Source: Muribaculaceae bacterium (lineage in GTDB: Bacteria > Bacteroidota > Bacteroidia > Bacteroidales > Muribaculaceae). Taken from it: 43,776 nucleotides of DNA. The notes under the pieces are model-generated. The model worked only from the letters and a program-made list of their open reading frames with translations, had not been told where the DNA came from and made no database searches. Below are positions 1-9,839 of this stretch, one piece after another; within the stretch, counting starts at the first letter, position 1, and every line of letters starts with the position of its first letter. The DNA is taken from assembly GCA_029061255.1 (NCBI GenBank), contig JAIDSL010000206.1, positions 1-43,776 of the forward strand. The letters are read 5' to 3'. Made by a program: the position numbers and the translations under genes.

Positions 1-705
1 GAGATATCCGGAAAAACAAAGACAGCAGAGACTTTCATCCCGATCTTCTTCCAAATGCACCTCAACGGCAAACAACTCGTGTTTACATGCGATCGTCCGC
101 CTATGGAACTCGATGGGATTGAAGACCGCCTTATCGACCGCTTCAAGTGGGGTGTGACAGAGGAGCTTCCGAAGCCTGACTATACGCTCAGAAGAAATAT
201 CTTGAAGTTCAAGGCTCAGAAAAACGGGTTGGCACTGAATGACGATATCATTGATTGCATCGCGAGCGGAGCCACGGGAAGCGTCCGGGAACTTGAAGGA
301 ATTGTAATGGGTCTGCTCACCCGCTCGATCACTCTCAACTGTCCTGTGACACTTGAACTCACCAAGGAGGTGATGCGGCATACAATCAAGTCGGCTCCCA
401 CTACCAAGCCTATCAATTTCGATATGATTGTTGATGCCACAGCGGAGTACTATAAGCTTAATCCGGATGTGATATTCACAAAGAGCCGTGTCAGAGACAT
501 TGCAGATGCTCGCCAAGTGATCATGTATCTCAGCCATGACCTGACCGGCCTTTCATCGTCGGCTATTGGGGCGAAGCTAAACAGACGGCATGCCACTGTG
601 CTGCATGGCATAACAGCGGTGCAAGACAGAATCAAATATGCTAAAGATGTCCAGGAAGCAGTGACTTCCATACGGACGGAGATTAACAGGATGGCAAAAT
701 TATAA
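1..705 (+). CDS. dnaA: Chromosomal replication initiator DnaA (5' end outside window)
   Basis: Only the C-terminal part is present, because the frame is open from base 1 and the gene begins upstream of the window. DnaA is the AAA+ ATPase that binds DnaA boxes and melts the replication origin. What remains covers the end of the AAA+ domain: the sensor I region (FTCDRPP, just after position 85) and the following EDRLIDRF stretch carrying the arginine finger. The lid and the DNA-binding domain IV follow. Domain IV ends with the helix-turn-helix signature IGAKLNRRHATVLHGI, a variant of the usual GGRDHTTVLHA form. The protein ends inside a large palindrome that also supplies its stop codon. No cluster of DnaA boxes was seen downstream, so the origin is not obviously in this window. 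Identity is certain. Confidence 0.97.
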   Translation, partial: EISGKTKTAETFIPIFFQMHLNGKQLVFTCDRPPMELDGIEDRLIDRFKWGVTEELPKPDYTLRRNILKFKAQKNGLALNDDIIDCIASGATGSVRELEGIVMGLLTRSITLNCPVTLELTKEVMRHTIKSAPTTKPINFDMIVDATAEYYKLNPDVIFTKSRVRDIADARQVIMYLSHDLTGLSSSAIGAKLNRRHATVLHGITAVQDRIKYAKDVQEAVTSIRTEINRMAKL

Positions 706-737
706 AGGAGGGCTTTAAAGCCCTCCTTTATAATTTT
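696..737. terminator. Bidirectional terminator, perfect 42-base palindrome
   Basis: Bases 696-737 are a perfect inverted repeat centred on 716/717. The core is AAGGAGGG-CTTTAAAG-CCCTCCTT, flanked by A-rich sequence on one side and T-rich sequence on the other, so each strand reads as a GC stem followed by T residues. It lies between the converging dnaA and TPR genes and contains the dnaA stop codon (703-705). It should terminate transcription from both directions. Confidence 0.88.
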
Positions 738-759
738 TAAGGGTTAAGAATTAAGGGGA

Positions 760-2943
760 TTATTCGAGGGAATATGCGATTGATTCAAGTAGGAGAATGA
801 GGTCTGATCTGGATGCCCCAAGGGAAGTCAGGGTGTCGAGATCGGCAAGGATCTGCGATTTCCAGAGTCTTTTCTCGTCGTTAGGGCGTACTGTCAGTCG
901 ATAGAGTCTTGCGGCTTCAGCCATATTCCTGTTCAGGAATGCAATGTGCCCCATCAGTCTATAATCTTCTTCAGAAAGACTTATGTTTGGGAGCAGCTTG
1001 ATTTGGGCGTCTGCCTTATTCATGTCGCCGGCTCTGAATGCACATCTGGCGATTTTCCGTATCACTTCAGGATCGTCCGGAGTCTCATAATCCACACGAT
1101 ATAGTTCCTGAAGAGCTTCTTCCCATTTTCCAGCATCTGCATAAGTATCGGCTATGAGCATTGACAGATTACGGTCAAATTCCCCATTTTCAGGTCGAGC
1201 TTGATTTAGATATTCCAGGGCATTGCGGAAGTCGCCGACTCTGCGGAAACATATCCCAAGACGTCGGGATATCCATTTGCTATCCGTATTAAAGAGCTGG
1301 GCCTTCATATATGCCTCTATAGCCTCCATGTCTTCTTTAGACTTCTCGAGGCTGAAGCCAATCTTCTCCCATACGTGAGGGGAAGAGACTTTTGATGCCA
1401 GAGTCTGGAGGAGGGGGAGGGCATCTGCGTAATATCCACGTTTGAAATAGAACTCGGCGATCGGCTCCACATCATCACCAGACTCCATGACAGTAGCCAC
1501 CATCGGAATAGAGGTGAAATCAAGCGCTGATGCGAAAGGATCGAAAAACTCACTTCTTTTCGGATAGAGCTTATGGAACCTATAAAGATCTCGGAGATAT
1601 CCGGTGATGCCTGTTTCAAATTCAGCTCCGGCCTTAAGCAATTTCAACTCTTGCATCTGCTGCTTCAATTGCTCGGTCTGTGCTTGCATCTGAGACATTA
1701 CCATCTTTCTTTGAATTTCCGGCATTGAAGCAAGTGAGAAAGCAAAAGAATATTTGTCTGAATCACACATAAGTCCGCTCATCTCAAGCATAGATGATAT
1801 GCCTTCTTCATCGGTGGCGTGAAGCATACGAAGCATAGGATGCATTACAGTGAAGGGGAGAAACCAATTGCGGACCTTACGGAAAAAGGGGAAACTCTTA
1901 AGATTGGAGAACGCCACCATCATCACGTCGGCACCCTCTGATTGCATTTCGGTGAGTTCTCTCAGTTTTTCCTCAAGTCCGGATTTGCTTAGAAGTTCTT
2001 CCCATTCTGGATTAGCCTCCAAGTCGGAGAATGATGACTCTTCGGAGGTCTTTTTCAGACGTTGGATTATATCGGGGCCAAACTGCATAAGGCCCGGGAT
2101 GACCTCACGTTGCATTTTTCGCGACACTCGGTCAGTGTCGCGAGTGCGAATGATGGTCTTGACAGTGCTTCTGATTTTCTGGGGAATCCCATCTCGATCT
2201 GCAAGCGACTCCAGTGCTTCCATCACTCTCCTGTCGTCGGCTACCTCGCCGGGCCAACGGCTAAGGGCAAGCACAAGAGAAGGAATTGCCCTTGAAGATA
2301 TATTTGGATCTTCCGATGATGCTAAGGATATGAGCATCAGAAAGGCTGCTTGAGAATAATATCTCATGATTGAAAGTGCTGCAATGCAAAGTGCTGTTGT
2401 GGTGAAAGGGAGAGTACCGTTTTTCACAGCTTCCTCTATTGCGGAATAATCCTCCTTAGATAGAGAATCTGATGTCCATAGGATATTGAAAATCTTCTCT
2501 TCCTCCTCTTCTATCTGCGCCATTACCGATTCTGGGTAGGTGCCTGCAGAAAGAGACAGGTCAGACATTGCCTTAAGCTCGATGATCTTCTTAATGCAAG
2601 CATGAATATCTGCGGGGCGAAGCCGACTCATCCTTAGAGTGGAGAAATAAATTTCAGGAGAATCAGTGGCCGCAGCTTCTTTTTCAATATGCTGTGCGAT
2701 GTCAATCATGTCATGGCGAATATCGGCAAGCATGGCTTCCCGCCCTGGGTCAGCAAGCCCGCGTGAAAAGAAATCGAGCATATATCGATAGGTGCTTTCA
2801 TCTTGTGAAATCTTGTTGAGAGCACCCGCCACGGGAACTTCAGTGAGCCTCCGTCGGATAAGGGTGAAGCAGTCTTTATAGCGTCCTGCCTCCAATAGCT
2901 TTTTTATTTGATCTGTGAGAGAATATTTGGTTTTGTCTTTCAT
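760..2943 (-). CDS. TPR-repeat protein, conserved Bacteroidales hypothetical
   Basis: A 727-residue protein without a signal peptide or membrane segment, so probably cytoplasmic. The N-terminal two thirds are helical and HEAT/TPR-like. A short Gln/Met-rich coiled coil (QMQAQTEQLKQQMQELK) lies near residue 420. The last 250 residues contain recognisable tetratricopeptide motifs, for example the regions around YADALPLLQTLA, DMEAIEAYMKAQLF and DFRNALEYLNQARP. TPR proteins are scaffolds for protein-protein contacts, and no enzyme motif is visible. It is transcribed toward dnaA. A five-codon micro-ORF ends one codon before the ATG (TAA directly followed by ATG), which may help re-initiation. The specific role is unknown. 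Confidence 0.85.
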   Translation of the reverse strand: MKDKTKYSLTDQIKKLLEAGRYKDCFTLIRRRLTEVPVAGALNKISQDESTYRYMLDFFSRGLADPGREAMLADIRHDMIDIAQHIEKEAAATDSPEIYFSTLRMSRLRPADIHACIKKIIELKAMSDLSLSAGTYPESVMAQIEEEEEKIFNILWTSDSLSKEDYSAIEEAVKNGTLPFTTTALCIAALSIMRYYSQAAFLMLISLASSEDPNISSRAIPSLVLALSRWPGEVADDRRVMEALESLADRDGIPQKIRSTVKTIIRTRDTDRVSRKMQREVIPGLMQFGPDIIQRLKKTSEESSFSDLEANPEWEELLSKSGLEEKLRELTEMQSEGADVMMVAFSNLKSFPFFRKVRNWFLPFTVMHPMLRMLHATDEEGISSMLEMSGLMCDSDKYSFAFSLASMPEIQRKMVMSQMQAQTEQLKQQMQELKLLKAGAEFETGITGYLRDLYRFHKLYPKRSEFFDPFASALDFTSIPMVATVMESGDDVEPIAEFYFKRGYYADALPLLQTLASKVSSPHVWEKIGFSLEKSKEDMEAIEAYMKAQLFNTDSKWISRRLGICFRRVGDFRNALEYLNQARPENGEFDRNLSMLIADTYADAGKWEEALQELYRVDYETPDDPEVIRKIARCAFRAGDMNKADAQIKLLPNISLSEEDYRLMGHIAFLNRNMAEAARLYRLTVRPNDEKRLWKSQILADLDTLTSLGASRSDLILLLESIAYSLE

Positions 2944-3033
2944 TTAACTTTCTTTTTTCATAATTTTTACCGGAGCTTCTGTATAAAAACAAATGCTTCC
3001 TATAACTAAGAACAAATAAAATGCCAAAAATCG

Positions 3034-3063
3034 TTGTTGACTCCATATTTTTTATTAATTTTG
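3034..3063 (+). promoter_or_regulatory. Bacteroidota-type promoter for the DUF4293 gene
   Basis: A -33 element (TTG at 3034-3036) is separated by 19 bases from a -7 element TAATTTTG (3056-3063). In the roughly 60-base leader that follows, bases 3074-3093 can form a small hairpin with 8 pairs (one G-T wobble) and loop TGGC. Confidence 0.6.
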
Positions 3064-3131
3064 CACTTTGATTGGGTATTATGGCTAATGCCCATTTGTA
3101 TTCTTAAAATTTGGAATAAAATTATAGAGAT

Positions 3132-3605
3132 ATGGTAATACAGAGATGGCAGTCAGTCATGCTCCTGATAGCAGGAGTCATGATGGGAATTTTCTCGTTT
3201 TGTTCGCTTGGTCAGATACAGACTGAAGCCTATACATTCAATGTAACTGCTCTTGGCATATGCCGTGAGGGAATAGCTACGGCTCCCGATGAGGCAACCG
3301 GAATAAGCACAATATTCCTTTTCATAGTGTCGCTATTAGCTTGCATTCTTCCTATAGTAGACATTTTCTGCTTCAAGAACATGCGCCTTCAGAAGAATGT
3401 GGCTATGATTTCAGCCCTCTTCACTGTAGCTGCAGGAGTGATTGCTGCAGTGTCAGCATCCGGATTTGCCACTGATTTTGGAGCGAATGTAGGATGGAGC
3501 ACCTTTATCTGTGCTCCGCTCGTGGCGCTCATCGGTGATATCCTCGCATTCCGTTTGATTACAAGCGATCAGAAGAAGCTCCGCGCCGCCGACCGACTCA
3601 GGTGA
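3132..3605 (+). CDS. DUF4293 family membrane protein
   Basis: A 157-residue integral membrane protein with about four hydrophobic segments (near residues 8-28, 55-78, 88-110 and 118-142). The N-terminal MVIQRWQSV followed by a helix and the charged FKNMRLQKN loop match the Bacteroidota DUF4293 family as I know it, whose function is unknown. It has its own promoter and is followed by a short AGCAGATCTGCT palindrome at 3614-3625 and a T-rich stretch, a possible weak terminator before proS. Confidence 0.82.
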   Translation: MVIQRWQSVMLLIAGVMMGIFSFCSLGQIQTEAYTFNVTALGICREGIATAPDEATGISTIFLFIVSLLACILPIVDIFCFKNMRLQKNVAMISALFTVAAGVIAAVSASGFATDFGANVGWSTFICAPLVALIGDILAFRLITSDQKKLRAADRLR

Positions 3606-3665
3606 TTCCCGGCAGCAGATCTGCTATCATTTTTTATTTAAGTGAAATAAAACCTAAAGGTAAAA

Positions 3666-3673
3666 TATATTTG
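3666..3673 (+). promoter_or_regulatory. -7 element of proS, seven bases before its ATG
   Basis: TATATTTG at 3666-3673 is a good -7 match. The ATG of proS begins at 3681. Since transcription normally starts about 5-8 bases after this element, the mRNA would have almost no leader. No good -33 element was found at the expected distance. Confidence 0.5.
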
Positions 3674-3680
3674 CACTGAC

Positions 3681-5162
3681 ATGGCAAAAGAATTAAAAAA
3701 CTTCACAAAAAGATCAGACAATTATTCACAGTGGTATAACGAACTCGTTGTAAAAGCCGACCTTGCTGAGCAGTCAGCAGTGAGAGGCTGTATGGTGATC
3801 AAGCCCTATGGCTATGCCATTTGGGAAAAGATGCAGCGTACGCTCGACGATATGTTTAAGGCAACCGGACACCAGAATGCATATTTCCCCCTCCTTATTC
3901 CAAAATCATTCCTTTGCCGTGAAGCAGAGCATGTAGAGGGATTTGCCAAGGAGTGCGCAGTAGTGACACACTATCGCCTGAAAAATGATCCGGATGGCAA
4001 TGGGGTAGTGGTAGACCCGGAAGCAAGACTCGAAGAGGAACTGATAATTCGTCCTACTTCTGAGACCATCATATGGAACACGTATAAGAACTGGATTCAT
4101 TCTTACCGTGATCTTCCCATCCTCATCAACCAGTGGGCTAATGTGATGCGTTGGGAAATGAGAACCCGTATGTTCCTTCGTACTGCAGAATTCTTATGGC
4201 AGGAGGGTCATACAGCCCACGCCACAAGAGAGGAAGCTGAGGCAGAGGCACGAAAGATGCTTGAGGTATATGCAGATTTTGCTGAAAACTATATGGCAGT
4301 GCCGGTGATCAAGGGTGTGAAATCACCAAATGAAAGATTTGCCGGAGCAGTGGATACATTCACCATCGAGGCAATGATGCAGGATGGCAAGGCTCTCCAA
4401 TCGGGCACCAGCCATTTCCTTGGTCAAAATTTTGCAAAGGCTTTTGATGTGACATATATTAATAAGGAGAACAAGCCTGAATATGTGTGGGCAACTTCTT
4501 GGGGCGTGTCTACCCGACTGATGGGTGCTCTTATCATGACACATTCAGACGACAACGGACTTGTGCTTCCACCTCATCTTGCACCTATCCAGGTTGTGAT
4601 TGTGCCCATATATAAGGATGCAGAAGGGCTTGCAAAGATTTCTGAGAGAGTTGACTCTATAGTAAAGAATCTGCGTGCCAAGGGTATAAGCGTGAAGTAT
4701 GATGACGCTGACAACAAGCGTCCCGGTTTCAAGTTTGCTGACTATGAGGTGAAGGGTGTGCCTGTTCGCCTTGCTATAGGAGCTCGCGATCTTGAGAACG
4801 GTACTGTGGAAGTGATGCGTCGCGACACACTCGAGAAAGAGACATTGCCTCTTGAAGGAATAGAAGACACAGTGGCAAACCTGCTTGAAGATATCCAAAA
4901 GAATCTCCTTGAGAAGGCTCGTAAATATCGCGAGGAGATGACCACAACTGCCGACACATACGAAGAGTTTAAGGAGAAGATTGAAAAAGGTGGCTTTATC
5001 CTTGCTCATTGGGATGGGACACCCGAGACAGAGGAAAAGATCAAGGAAGAGACCAAGGCTACAATCCGTTGTATCCCGTTTGAGGGAGACACAACTCCGG
5101 GCGTGTGCATGGTGACCGGAAAGCCTTCTGCGCGTCGTGTGATATTCGCAAGATCTTATTAA
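3681..5162 (+). CDS. proS: Prolyl-tRNA synthetase, archaeal/eukaryote-like (type 3)
   Basis: A 493-residue class IIa aminoacyl-tRNA synthetase that charges tRNA-Pro with proline in the cytoplasm. The N-terminus ([21 protein letters not shown]) and the absence of the bacterial INS editing insertion place it in the short ProS type common in Bacteroidota. Motif 2 spans about residues 160-177 ([20 protein letters not shown]). Motif 3 spans about 275-302 ([10 protein letters not shown]...[13 protein letters not shown]). The anticodon-binding domain follows, and the protein ends in the typical aromatic RSY tail. It lies 25 bases upstream of the DPP-IV gene, with no terminator seen between them, so the two may be co-transcribed. 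Confidence 0.97.
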   Translation: MAKELKNFTKRSDNYSQWYNELVVKADLAEQSAVRGCMVIKPYGYAIWEKMQRTLDDMFKATGHQNAYFPLLIPKSFLCREAEHVEGFAKECAVVTHYRLKNDPDGNGVVVDPEARLEEELIIRPTSETIIWNTYKNWIHSYRDLPILINQWANVMRWEMRTRMFLRTAEFLWQEGHTAHATREEAEAEARKMLEVYADFAENYMAVPVIKGVKSPNERFAGAVDTFTIEAMMQDGKALQSGTSHFLGQNFAKAFDVTYINKENKPEYVWATSWGVSTRLMGALIMTHSDDNGLVLPPHLAPIQVVIVPIYKDAEGLAKISERVDSIVKNLRAKGISVKYDDADNKRPGFKFADYEVKGVPVRLAIGARDLENGTVEVMRRDTLEKETLPLEGIEDTVANLLEDIQKNLLEKARKYREEMTTTADTYEEFKEKIEKGGFILAHWDGTPETEEKIKEETKATIRCIPFEGDTTPGVCMVTGKPSARRVIFARSY

Positions 5163-5187
5163 TTAAGAATTACCTGATTCGGAAGAT

Positions 5188-7368
5188 ATGAAGAAGAAAG
5201 CTATAGTGTTGGCGGCGTTGGGAAGCATATCGGTGTCTGTATCCGCTGCCGCTCCACTTAAAGCGGAGGATTATTGCGACCTTAAGGTATGTGTGCCTGC
5301 CGGAATTGGGGAGATGCGTCCTTTGGCTGACGGGAAGACATACAGTATGGTCAGTAAAGATGGCCGCAAGATCGACATATACAGTTATGAGACAGGGAAG
5401 AAGACCGGTACGCTCTTCGATCTTGATGCAGTGAAAGGCCAAGTAAAGATTGACTCTTTCAATGGATATCAAGTGTCGGAAAACGGTCGGAAGATCCTTC
5501 TATGGAATGATGTGAAGGGTATATGGCGCTATAGCTTCACTGCTGAATATTATGTCTACGACACTATGCGCGGCACGATGCAGAAGGTATCGGAAAAAGG
5601 AGCCCAGAGAGGGGCTACGATGTCGCACGATGGCTTGCGCATAGCGTATGTCAGAGACAACAACATCTTCATATCAAACCTTGACTATCGCACAGACATA
5701 GCTGTCACTACCGATGGTGAAGTCAATAAAATCACTAACGGAGCTCCCGATTGGGTTTATGAAGAAGAATTCGGGGTGCAGTGCACACTATGTTGGAGCG
5801 GCGATGACCAGACACTCGCTTTTGTGAAGTGGAATGAGACCGACGTGCCTGCCTATAGTTTTGATGCTTATCGCTCATATTGCGATAAGGATCCTCTCGG
5901 TGATCCTTATCCTACATCTTTCACCTATAAATATCCTCTTCCCGGCTATCCAAATTCGCAGGTCTCGGTGCATGCCTATGACTTGAACTCAAGGGTGACA
6001 AAGGAGATGGAGCTTCAAATAGGAAAGGATGACTATATTCCCAATATCCAATTTGATGGGAAAGGGGAGCGCCTTATGGTGATGAAGCTCAACAGAGACC
6101 AGAATGACCTGAGAATCTTCAGTGTCAATCCCTCTTCTACTGTGGCCACACAGGTCTATGCAGAGCAAAGCAAGGCATGGATAGACAATGATGTCTATAA
6201 TATGGTGCACTATGGAAATGACTCTTTCGTGATTGCCTCAAACAAGAGCGGCTGGACTCATTTGTATGAATATAGCTACAACGGACGCCAATTACGCCAG
6301 ATCACAAGCGGCGACTTCAATGTCACCAACTATTATGGAAAGTCGGCTGCTGGAAATCATTTTGTGCAGACCACCAAGCTTGGCGCAGTCAACCGCAATG
6401 TGGCAATGATAGATGCAAAAGGAGTGATGAAGCTTCTTCATGACACCCCGGGATGGGAATCCTGCTCATTCAGCAAAGACTTCACTTACTATGTAAGAAC
6501 GTGGAGCGATCTAAATACACCTCCGCAGTATACCGTATGGAGCACCGTTGGAAAGAAAGTCAACGACCTTGAGATGAATGCGGCTTATGCATCGAAATAT
6601 GCTTCTGCACCGAAATTCGAACTTACTAAGGTCAAGAATGCTCAGGGTGCAGAAATGGATGCGATGATTATGAAACCTGCAGGCTTCAGTGAGTCGAAAA
6701 AATATCCGTTGATGATGTATCAGTATAATGGACCCGGTTCGCAGGAGGTCACCAACAAATGGCATCTTGACGGCCTCAACTATATTGCGCAATCCGGCTA
6801 TGTCGTTGCTGCTGTAGATGGCAGGGGCACAGGTGGCAGAAGTGCAGAATGGATGCACAGTGTCTATATGCATCTTGGAAAATTTGAGACTGAAGACCAG
6901 ATAGCCGGAGCCAATGAAATAGCAAAGCTCCCTTATATTGATGCTTCCCGCATGTCGCTTTTTGGATGGAGCTATGGAGGCTATATGACACTGATGGAGA
7001 TGACTGCAGAAAACACTCCTTTCAAGTGTGGAGTAGCTATGGCTGCTGTGACTGACTGGCGATGGTATGATTCCATCTACACAGAGCGCTTTATGCGCAC
7101 CCCCGGGCAGAATGAAGAGGGCTATGCAGGATCATCAGCTATTGGCAGAAGCCACCGCCTGAAAGGTCGACTTCTTATTATGAGCGGTTCGAGCGATGAC
7201 AATGTGCATTTCTATAATACATTGAAATATACTTCAAAGCTCAGCTATGAAGGTCATCTTTTCGATATGATGGTCTTCACCGGTATGGACCACTCACTGC
7301 GCACATGCAATGCACGCACGCAGCTCTACAGAAAAGTTGTAGATTTCTTGGATACTAACTTGAAATAA
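5188..7368 (+). CDS. Dipeptidyl-peptidase IV (S9B), secreted
   Basis: A 726-residue serine peptidase of family S9B that removes X-Pro or X-Ala dipeptides from the N-terminus of peptides, probably in the periplasm or at the cell surface. Residues 1-21 are a signal peptide ending near SVSAAA. Residues about 30-480 form the eight-bladed beta-propeller, with the substrate-anchoring double glutamate in DWVYEEEF (Glu193 and Glu194). The C-terminal alpha/beta-hydrolase domain carries the full catalytic triad: Ser595 in GWSYGGY, Asp670 in SSDDNVHF and His702 in GMDHS. Length and motifs are typical, so it should be active. In gut Bacteroidales such enzymes take part in peptide use. Confidence 0.95.
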   Translation: MKKKAIVLAALGSISVSVSAAAPLKAEDYCDLKVCVPAGIGEMRPLADGKTYSMVSKDGRKIDIYSYETGKKTGTLFDLDAVKGQVKIDSFNGYQVSENGRKILLWNDVKGIWRYSFTAEYYVYDTMRGTMQKVSEKGAQRGATMSHDGLRIAYVRDNNIFISNLDYRTDIAVTTDGEVNKITNGAPDWVYEEEFGVQCTLCWSGDDQTLAFVKWNETDVPAYSFDAYRSYCDKDPLGDPYPTSFTYKYPLPGYPNSQVSVHAYDLNSRVTKEMELQIGKDDYIPNIQFDGKGERLMVMKLNRDQNDLRIFSVNPSSTVATQVYAEQSKAWIDNDVYNMVHYGNDSFVIASNKSGWTHLYEYSYNGRQLRQITSGDFNVTNYYGKSAAGNHFVQTTKLGAVNRNVAMIDAKGVMKLLHDTPGWESCSFSKDFTYYVRTWSDLNTPPQYTVWSTVGKKVNDLEMNAAYASKYASAPKFELTKVKNAQGAEMDAMIMKPAGFSESKKYPLMMYQYNGPGSQEVTNKWHLDGLNYIAQSGYVVAAVDGRGTGGRSAEWMHSVYMHLGKFETEDQIAGANEIAKLPYIDASRMSLFGWSYGGYMTLMEMTAENTPFKCGVAMAAVTDWRWYDSIYTERFMRTPGQNEEGYAGSSAIGRSHRLKGRLLIMSGSSDDNVHFYNTLKYTSKLSYEGHLFDMMVFTGMDHSLRTCNARTQLYRKVVDFLDTNLK

Positions 7369-7412
7369 GAAAAGTCCTACAATTAAAATCACGAACTCCT
7401 GACGACATCAAA

Positions 7413-8768
7413 ATGCAAGATATAAGAAAAATCAACAGTATGCAGCTTTACTACCTATGGCGAAACCTCGCTATATCGCTGCTTTGCGTGGGGGTAGTAA
7501 TGGGTGGGGCTCATATTTTGCCTTATTATATGGCACCTGCGCTGTCGCTGTTTTTATGCGGTATGCTCTACACTATGATCTGGAATAATAATATTTCAGA
7601 AAACAGTGGTTGTATGGTTGTAGTGGAAACTATGCTCTACAGTCTGCTATCGTATACTTTTATCAGTATTATCCTTGTCGTGATTCAGGTGCTCGACCTT
7701 TATCATTTCCCAAATGAGATCATTTTTTTCAACGATCCTTATCTGCCTTCGTTGATACTTCTTCCCACTACATTAGCAGTCACACTGTATGCCTTGCTCT
7801 TTAAAAAATCTATGCCTACCTACAAGTTTTTCAGGTCGCTATACGGAGGCTCAAAGGAAAGAGGCTATTTCGGTATGATTTCCAATAGAGAGACCACTTT
7901 CCAACTAAAAAATATGGTTGGCCTCTTTGCTGTCTTGACTGCAATCATTTGGTATTATTATCTGAATGTCTATGTCAATGTCAATCAGAATGGAAGGGAC
8001 TGGTATGTGTTTCTTTGGATAGTGGTTATCTCCGTAATGCTTGATGAAGTATATTTTATGATGAGGTATTATAATCTATATCTCGACCTTCAGGAGCACA
8101 ATGAGATTATCACACCGGAAGAATTGAGAGACGTTACAGCTCACACTTATCTTCGCTTTTATGTCATTTGCGGTGAATACGTATATGTGGATAAGGATGC
8201 TTTTGACAGGCTCAATCAGAAAAAGGGAGTCTATGACACTCCGTTTATCACAAAGCGTACTGTAAACGGTATCCCGACTACTGAAGTCAAGAATATTGTG
8301 GAGCGTATGACCGGCGTATCAGGAGGCGAACTCAGGTTTTTCTTCGGCAGGCACCTTGCAGGAGTCGACAAACATTCCCTTCTGAGGTATTTTTATTTTC
8401 TTGACGGCGACATATCTGATTATCCGCAACTGGGTGAGAAAGGGGAGTGGGTGCACTTTAATGATGTCAAGAGAATATATAATGATGATCCTCTTCATAT
8501 GGCCACAAATGCACTCAATGACTTGTCGCGTCTGTCAACAATTATACTCACTGAGAGGACATATGACGAATATGGCTGTAGGAAGAATAAGATTAAATCG
8601 TATAAGGGTAATCTGACACTTGCAGATGTCAGGAGATGCAAGCTTGATTTCCAAGACGATAAATGGCTTCATATTGCCGACTTCAACAGTGATACCAAAT
8701 TTTTTAAGTTTAAGAAGTTTCTGCGTGAGTTGGCGGGAAAGAAAAGCCGAAGCGCATACAACAAATGA
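7413..8768 (+). CDS. Unknown multi-pass membrane protein coupled to miaA
   Basis: A 451-residue protein that I cannot assign to a named family. The N-terminal 230 residues contain about six hydrophobic segments (roughly 17-52, 65-90, 105-127, 168-188 and 196-215). The C-terminal half is soluble and charged. That half may be a cytoplasmic domain with a winged-helix or LytTR-like look (TVNGIPTTEVKNIVER; SLLRYFYFLDGD), but this is only a suggestion. Its stop codon overlaps the miaA start in an ATGA arrangement, so miaA translation is probably coupled to it. Confidence 0.72.
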   Translation: MQDIRKINSMQLYYLWRNLAISLLCVGVVMGGAHILPYYMAPALSLFLCGMLYTMIWNNNISENSGCMVVVETMLYSLLSYTFISIILVVIQVLDLYHFPNEIIFFNDPYLPSLILLPTTLAVTLYALLFKKSMPTYKFFRSLYGGSKERGYFGMISNRETTFQLKNMVGLFAVLTAIIWYYYLNVYVNVNQNGRDWYVFLWIVVISVMLDEVYFMMRYYNLYLDLQEHNEIITPEELRDVTAHTYLRFYVICGEYVYVDKDAFDRLNQKKGVYDTPFITKRTVNGIPTTEVKNIVERMTGVSGGELRFFFGRHLAGVDKHSLLRYFYFLDGDISDYPQLGEKGEWVHFNDVKRIYNDDPLHMATNALNDLSRLSTIILTERTYDEYGCRKNKIKSYKGNLTLADVRRCKLDFQDDKWLHIADFNSDTKFFKFKKFLRELAGKKSRSAYNK

Positions 8769-9682
8769 TGGAAGTATTGGCGGTAGTTGGGCCTACGGCG
8801 TGCGGAAAGACACGACGGGCTGTGGCGTTGGCATCTGCTTTTGGAGGAGAAGTGATCAGCGGCGACAGCCGTCAGGTGTACCGAGGCATGGATATCGGCA
8901 CCGGCAAGGATCTTGAAGAATATGGTGAAATAAAGTATCATTTGATCGACATTGCGGATGCGGGCGACAAATATAATCTGCACAGGTTTCTTTCAGATTT
9001 CCAGACAGCAAAGGCCGATATTCTTTCGAGAGGAAAACTCCCGGTGTTGTGCGGGGGAACAGGTATGTATGTGGAAGCTGCTTTGTCAGGACTTGTGATG
9101 CCAGAAGTGGAGCGTAATGAAGAGCTTCGATTATCCCTTTCAGGCAAAAGTCTCGAAGAACTGACCGATATTCTTAAGACCTATAAGACCCTGCATAATA
9201 CGACTGACGTTGATACACGCGACCGTGCCCTTAGGGCAATAGAAATACAGCAATATTATGCTGACCATCCTGAGGCTGCCATTTCAGCAGACAGAACGAT
9301 GGCAAAACCACTGGATGGATTAGTGATAGGAATCGACATTCCCCGGGAAGCTCGACGTGCCAAAATCTCCAGCCGTCTTGATGCCCGACTTAAAGAGGGA
9401 ATGATAGATGAAATAAAGGGACTCATTGACCGGGGTGTCAAAGCTGAAGACCTTATTTATTATGGTTTGGAATATAAGTTTGTCACTCTGCATGTAATAG
9501 GGCAATTGAGCCTTTCAGAGATGAGAAGGCAACTTGAGATAGCAATTCATCAGTTTGCAAAGCGCCAGATGACCTGGTTTAGAGGTATGGAGCGCAGAGG
9601 CATTCCGATACGATGGTTGCCCTATGATATGCCCGATGATGAGTTTATCGATGTTGTCGGTAGGTGGATTTTGGATAAATAA
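8765..9682 (+). CDS. miaA: tRNA dimethylallyltransferase MiaA
   Basis: A 305-residue enzyme that transfers the dimethylallyl group to N6 of A37 in tRNAs reading UNN codons. The P-loop GPTACGKT is at residues 9-16. It is followed by the substrate-binding signature SGDSRQVYRGMDIGTGKD and by GGTGMYVEA. The C-terminal part keeps the tRNA-binding KRQMTWFRG motif. It starts at the first of two adjacent ATGs, overlapping the upstream gene by four bases. Length is typical. Confidence 0.96.
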   Translation: MMEVLAVVGPTACGKTRRAVALASAFGGEVISGDSRQVYRGMDIGTGKDLEEYGEIKYHLIDIADAGDKYNLHRFLSDFQTAKADILSRGKLPVLCGGTGMYVEAALSGLVMPEVERNEELRLSLSGKSLEELTDILKTYKTLHNTTDVDTRDRALRAIEIQQYYADHPEAAISADRTMAKPLDGLVIGIDIPREARRAKISSRLDARLKEGMIDEIKGLIDRGVKAEDLIYYGLEYKFVTLHVIGQLSLSEMRRQLEIAIHQFAKRQMTWFRGMERRGIPIRWLPYDMPDDEFIDVVGRWILDK

Positions 9683-9747
9683 TTCATATCAATGTGCAAA
9701 ATTTGACTGATTGTTATGGATTAAAGAGAATTTTAACTATATATATA

Positions 9748-9778
9748 TTGTAAGATTAGAATAAAATTGCTAAATTTG
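9748..9778 (+). promoter_or_regulatory. Promoter for the DedA-rpe pair, with leader hairpin
   Basis: A -33 TTG (9748-9750) is followed, 20 bases later, by TAAATTTG (9771-9778), an excellent -7 match. The leader contains a perfect 6-pair hairpin TACCGG-CACA-CCGGTA (9788-9803), then a T-rich stretch at about 9811-9825. This could be an attenuator-like structure but is not a convincing terminator, because the T run is not adjacent to the stem. Confidence 0.65.
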
Positions 9779-9839
9779 CAATTGAGTTACCGGCACACCG
9801 GTATGTATTGCTTTTTGTTTTTTTATATTATAATACATC

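Noticed and set aside
1850..2353. A 167-codon plus-strand ORF within the TPR gene
   Set aside because: Antisense to a well-supported gene, with Ser/Arg-rich low-complexity composition and no upstream promoter.
1..3131. A replication origin next to dnaA
   Set aside because: No cluster of TTATCCACA-like boxes or AT-rich unwinding element was seen downstream of dnaA. The upstream side is outside the window.
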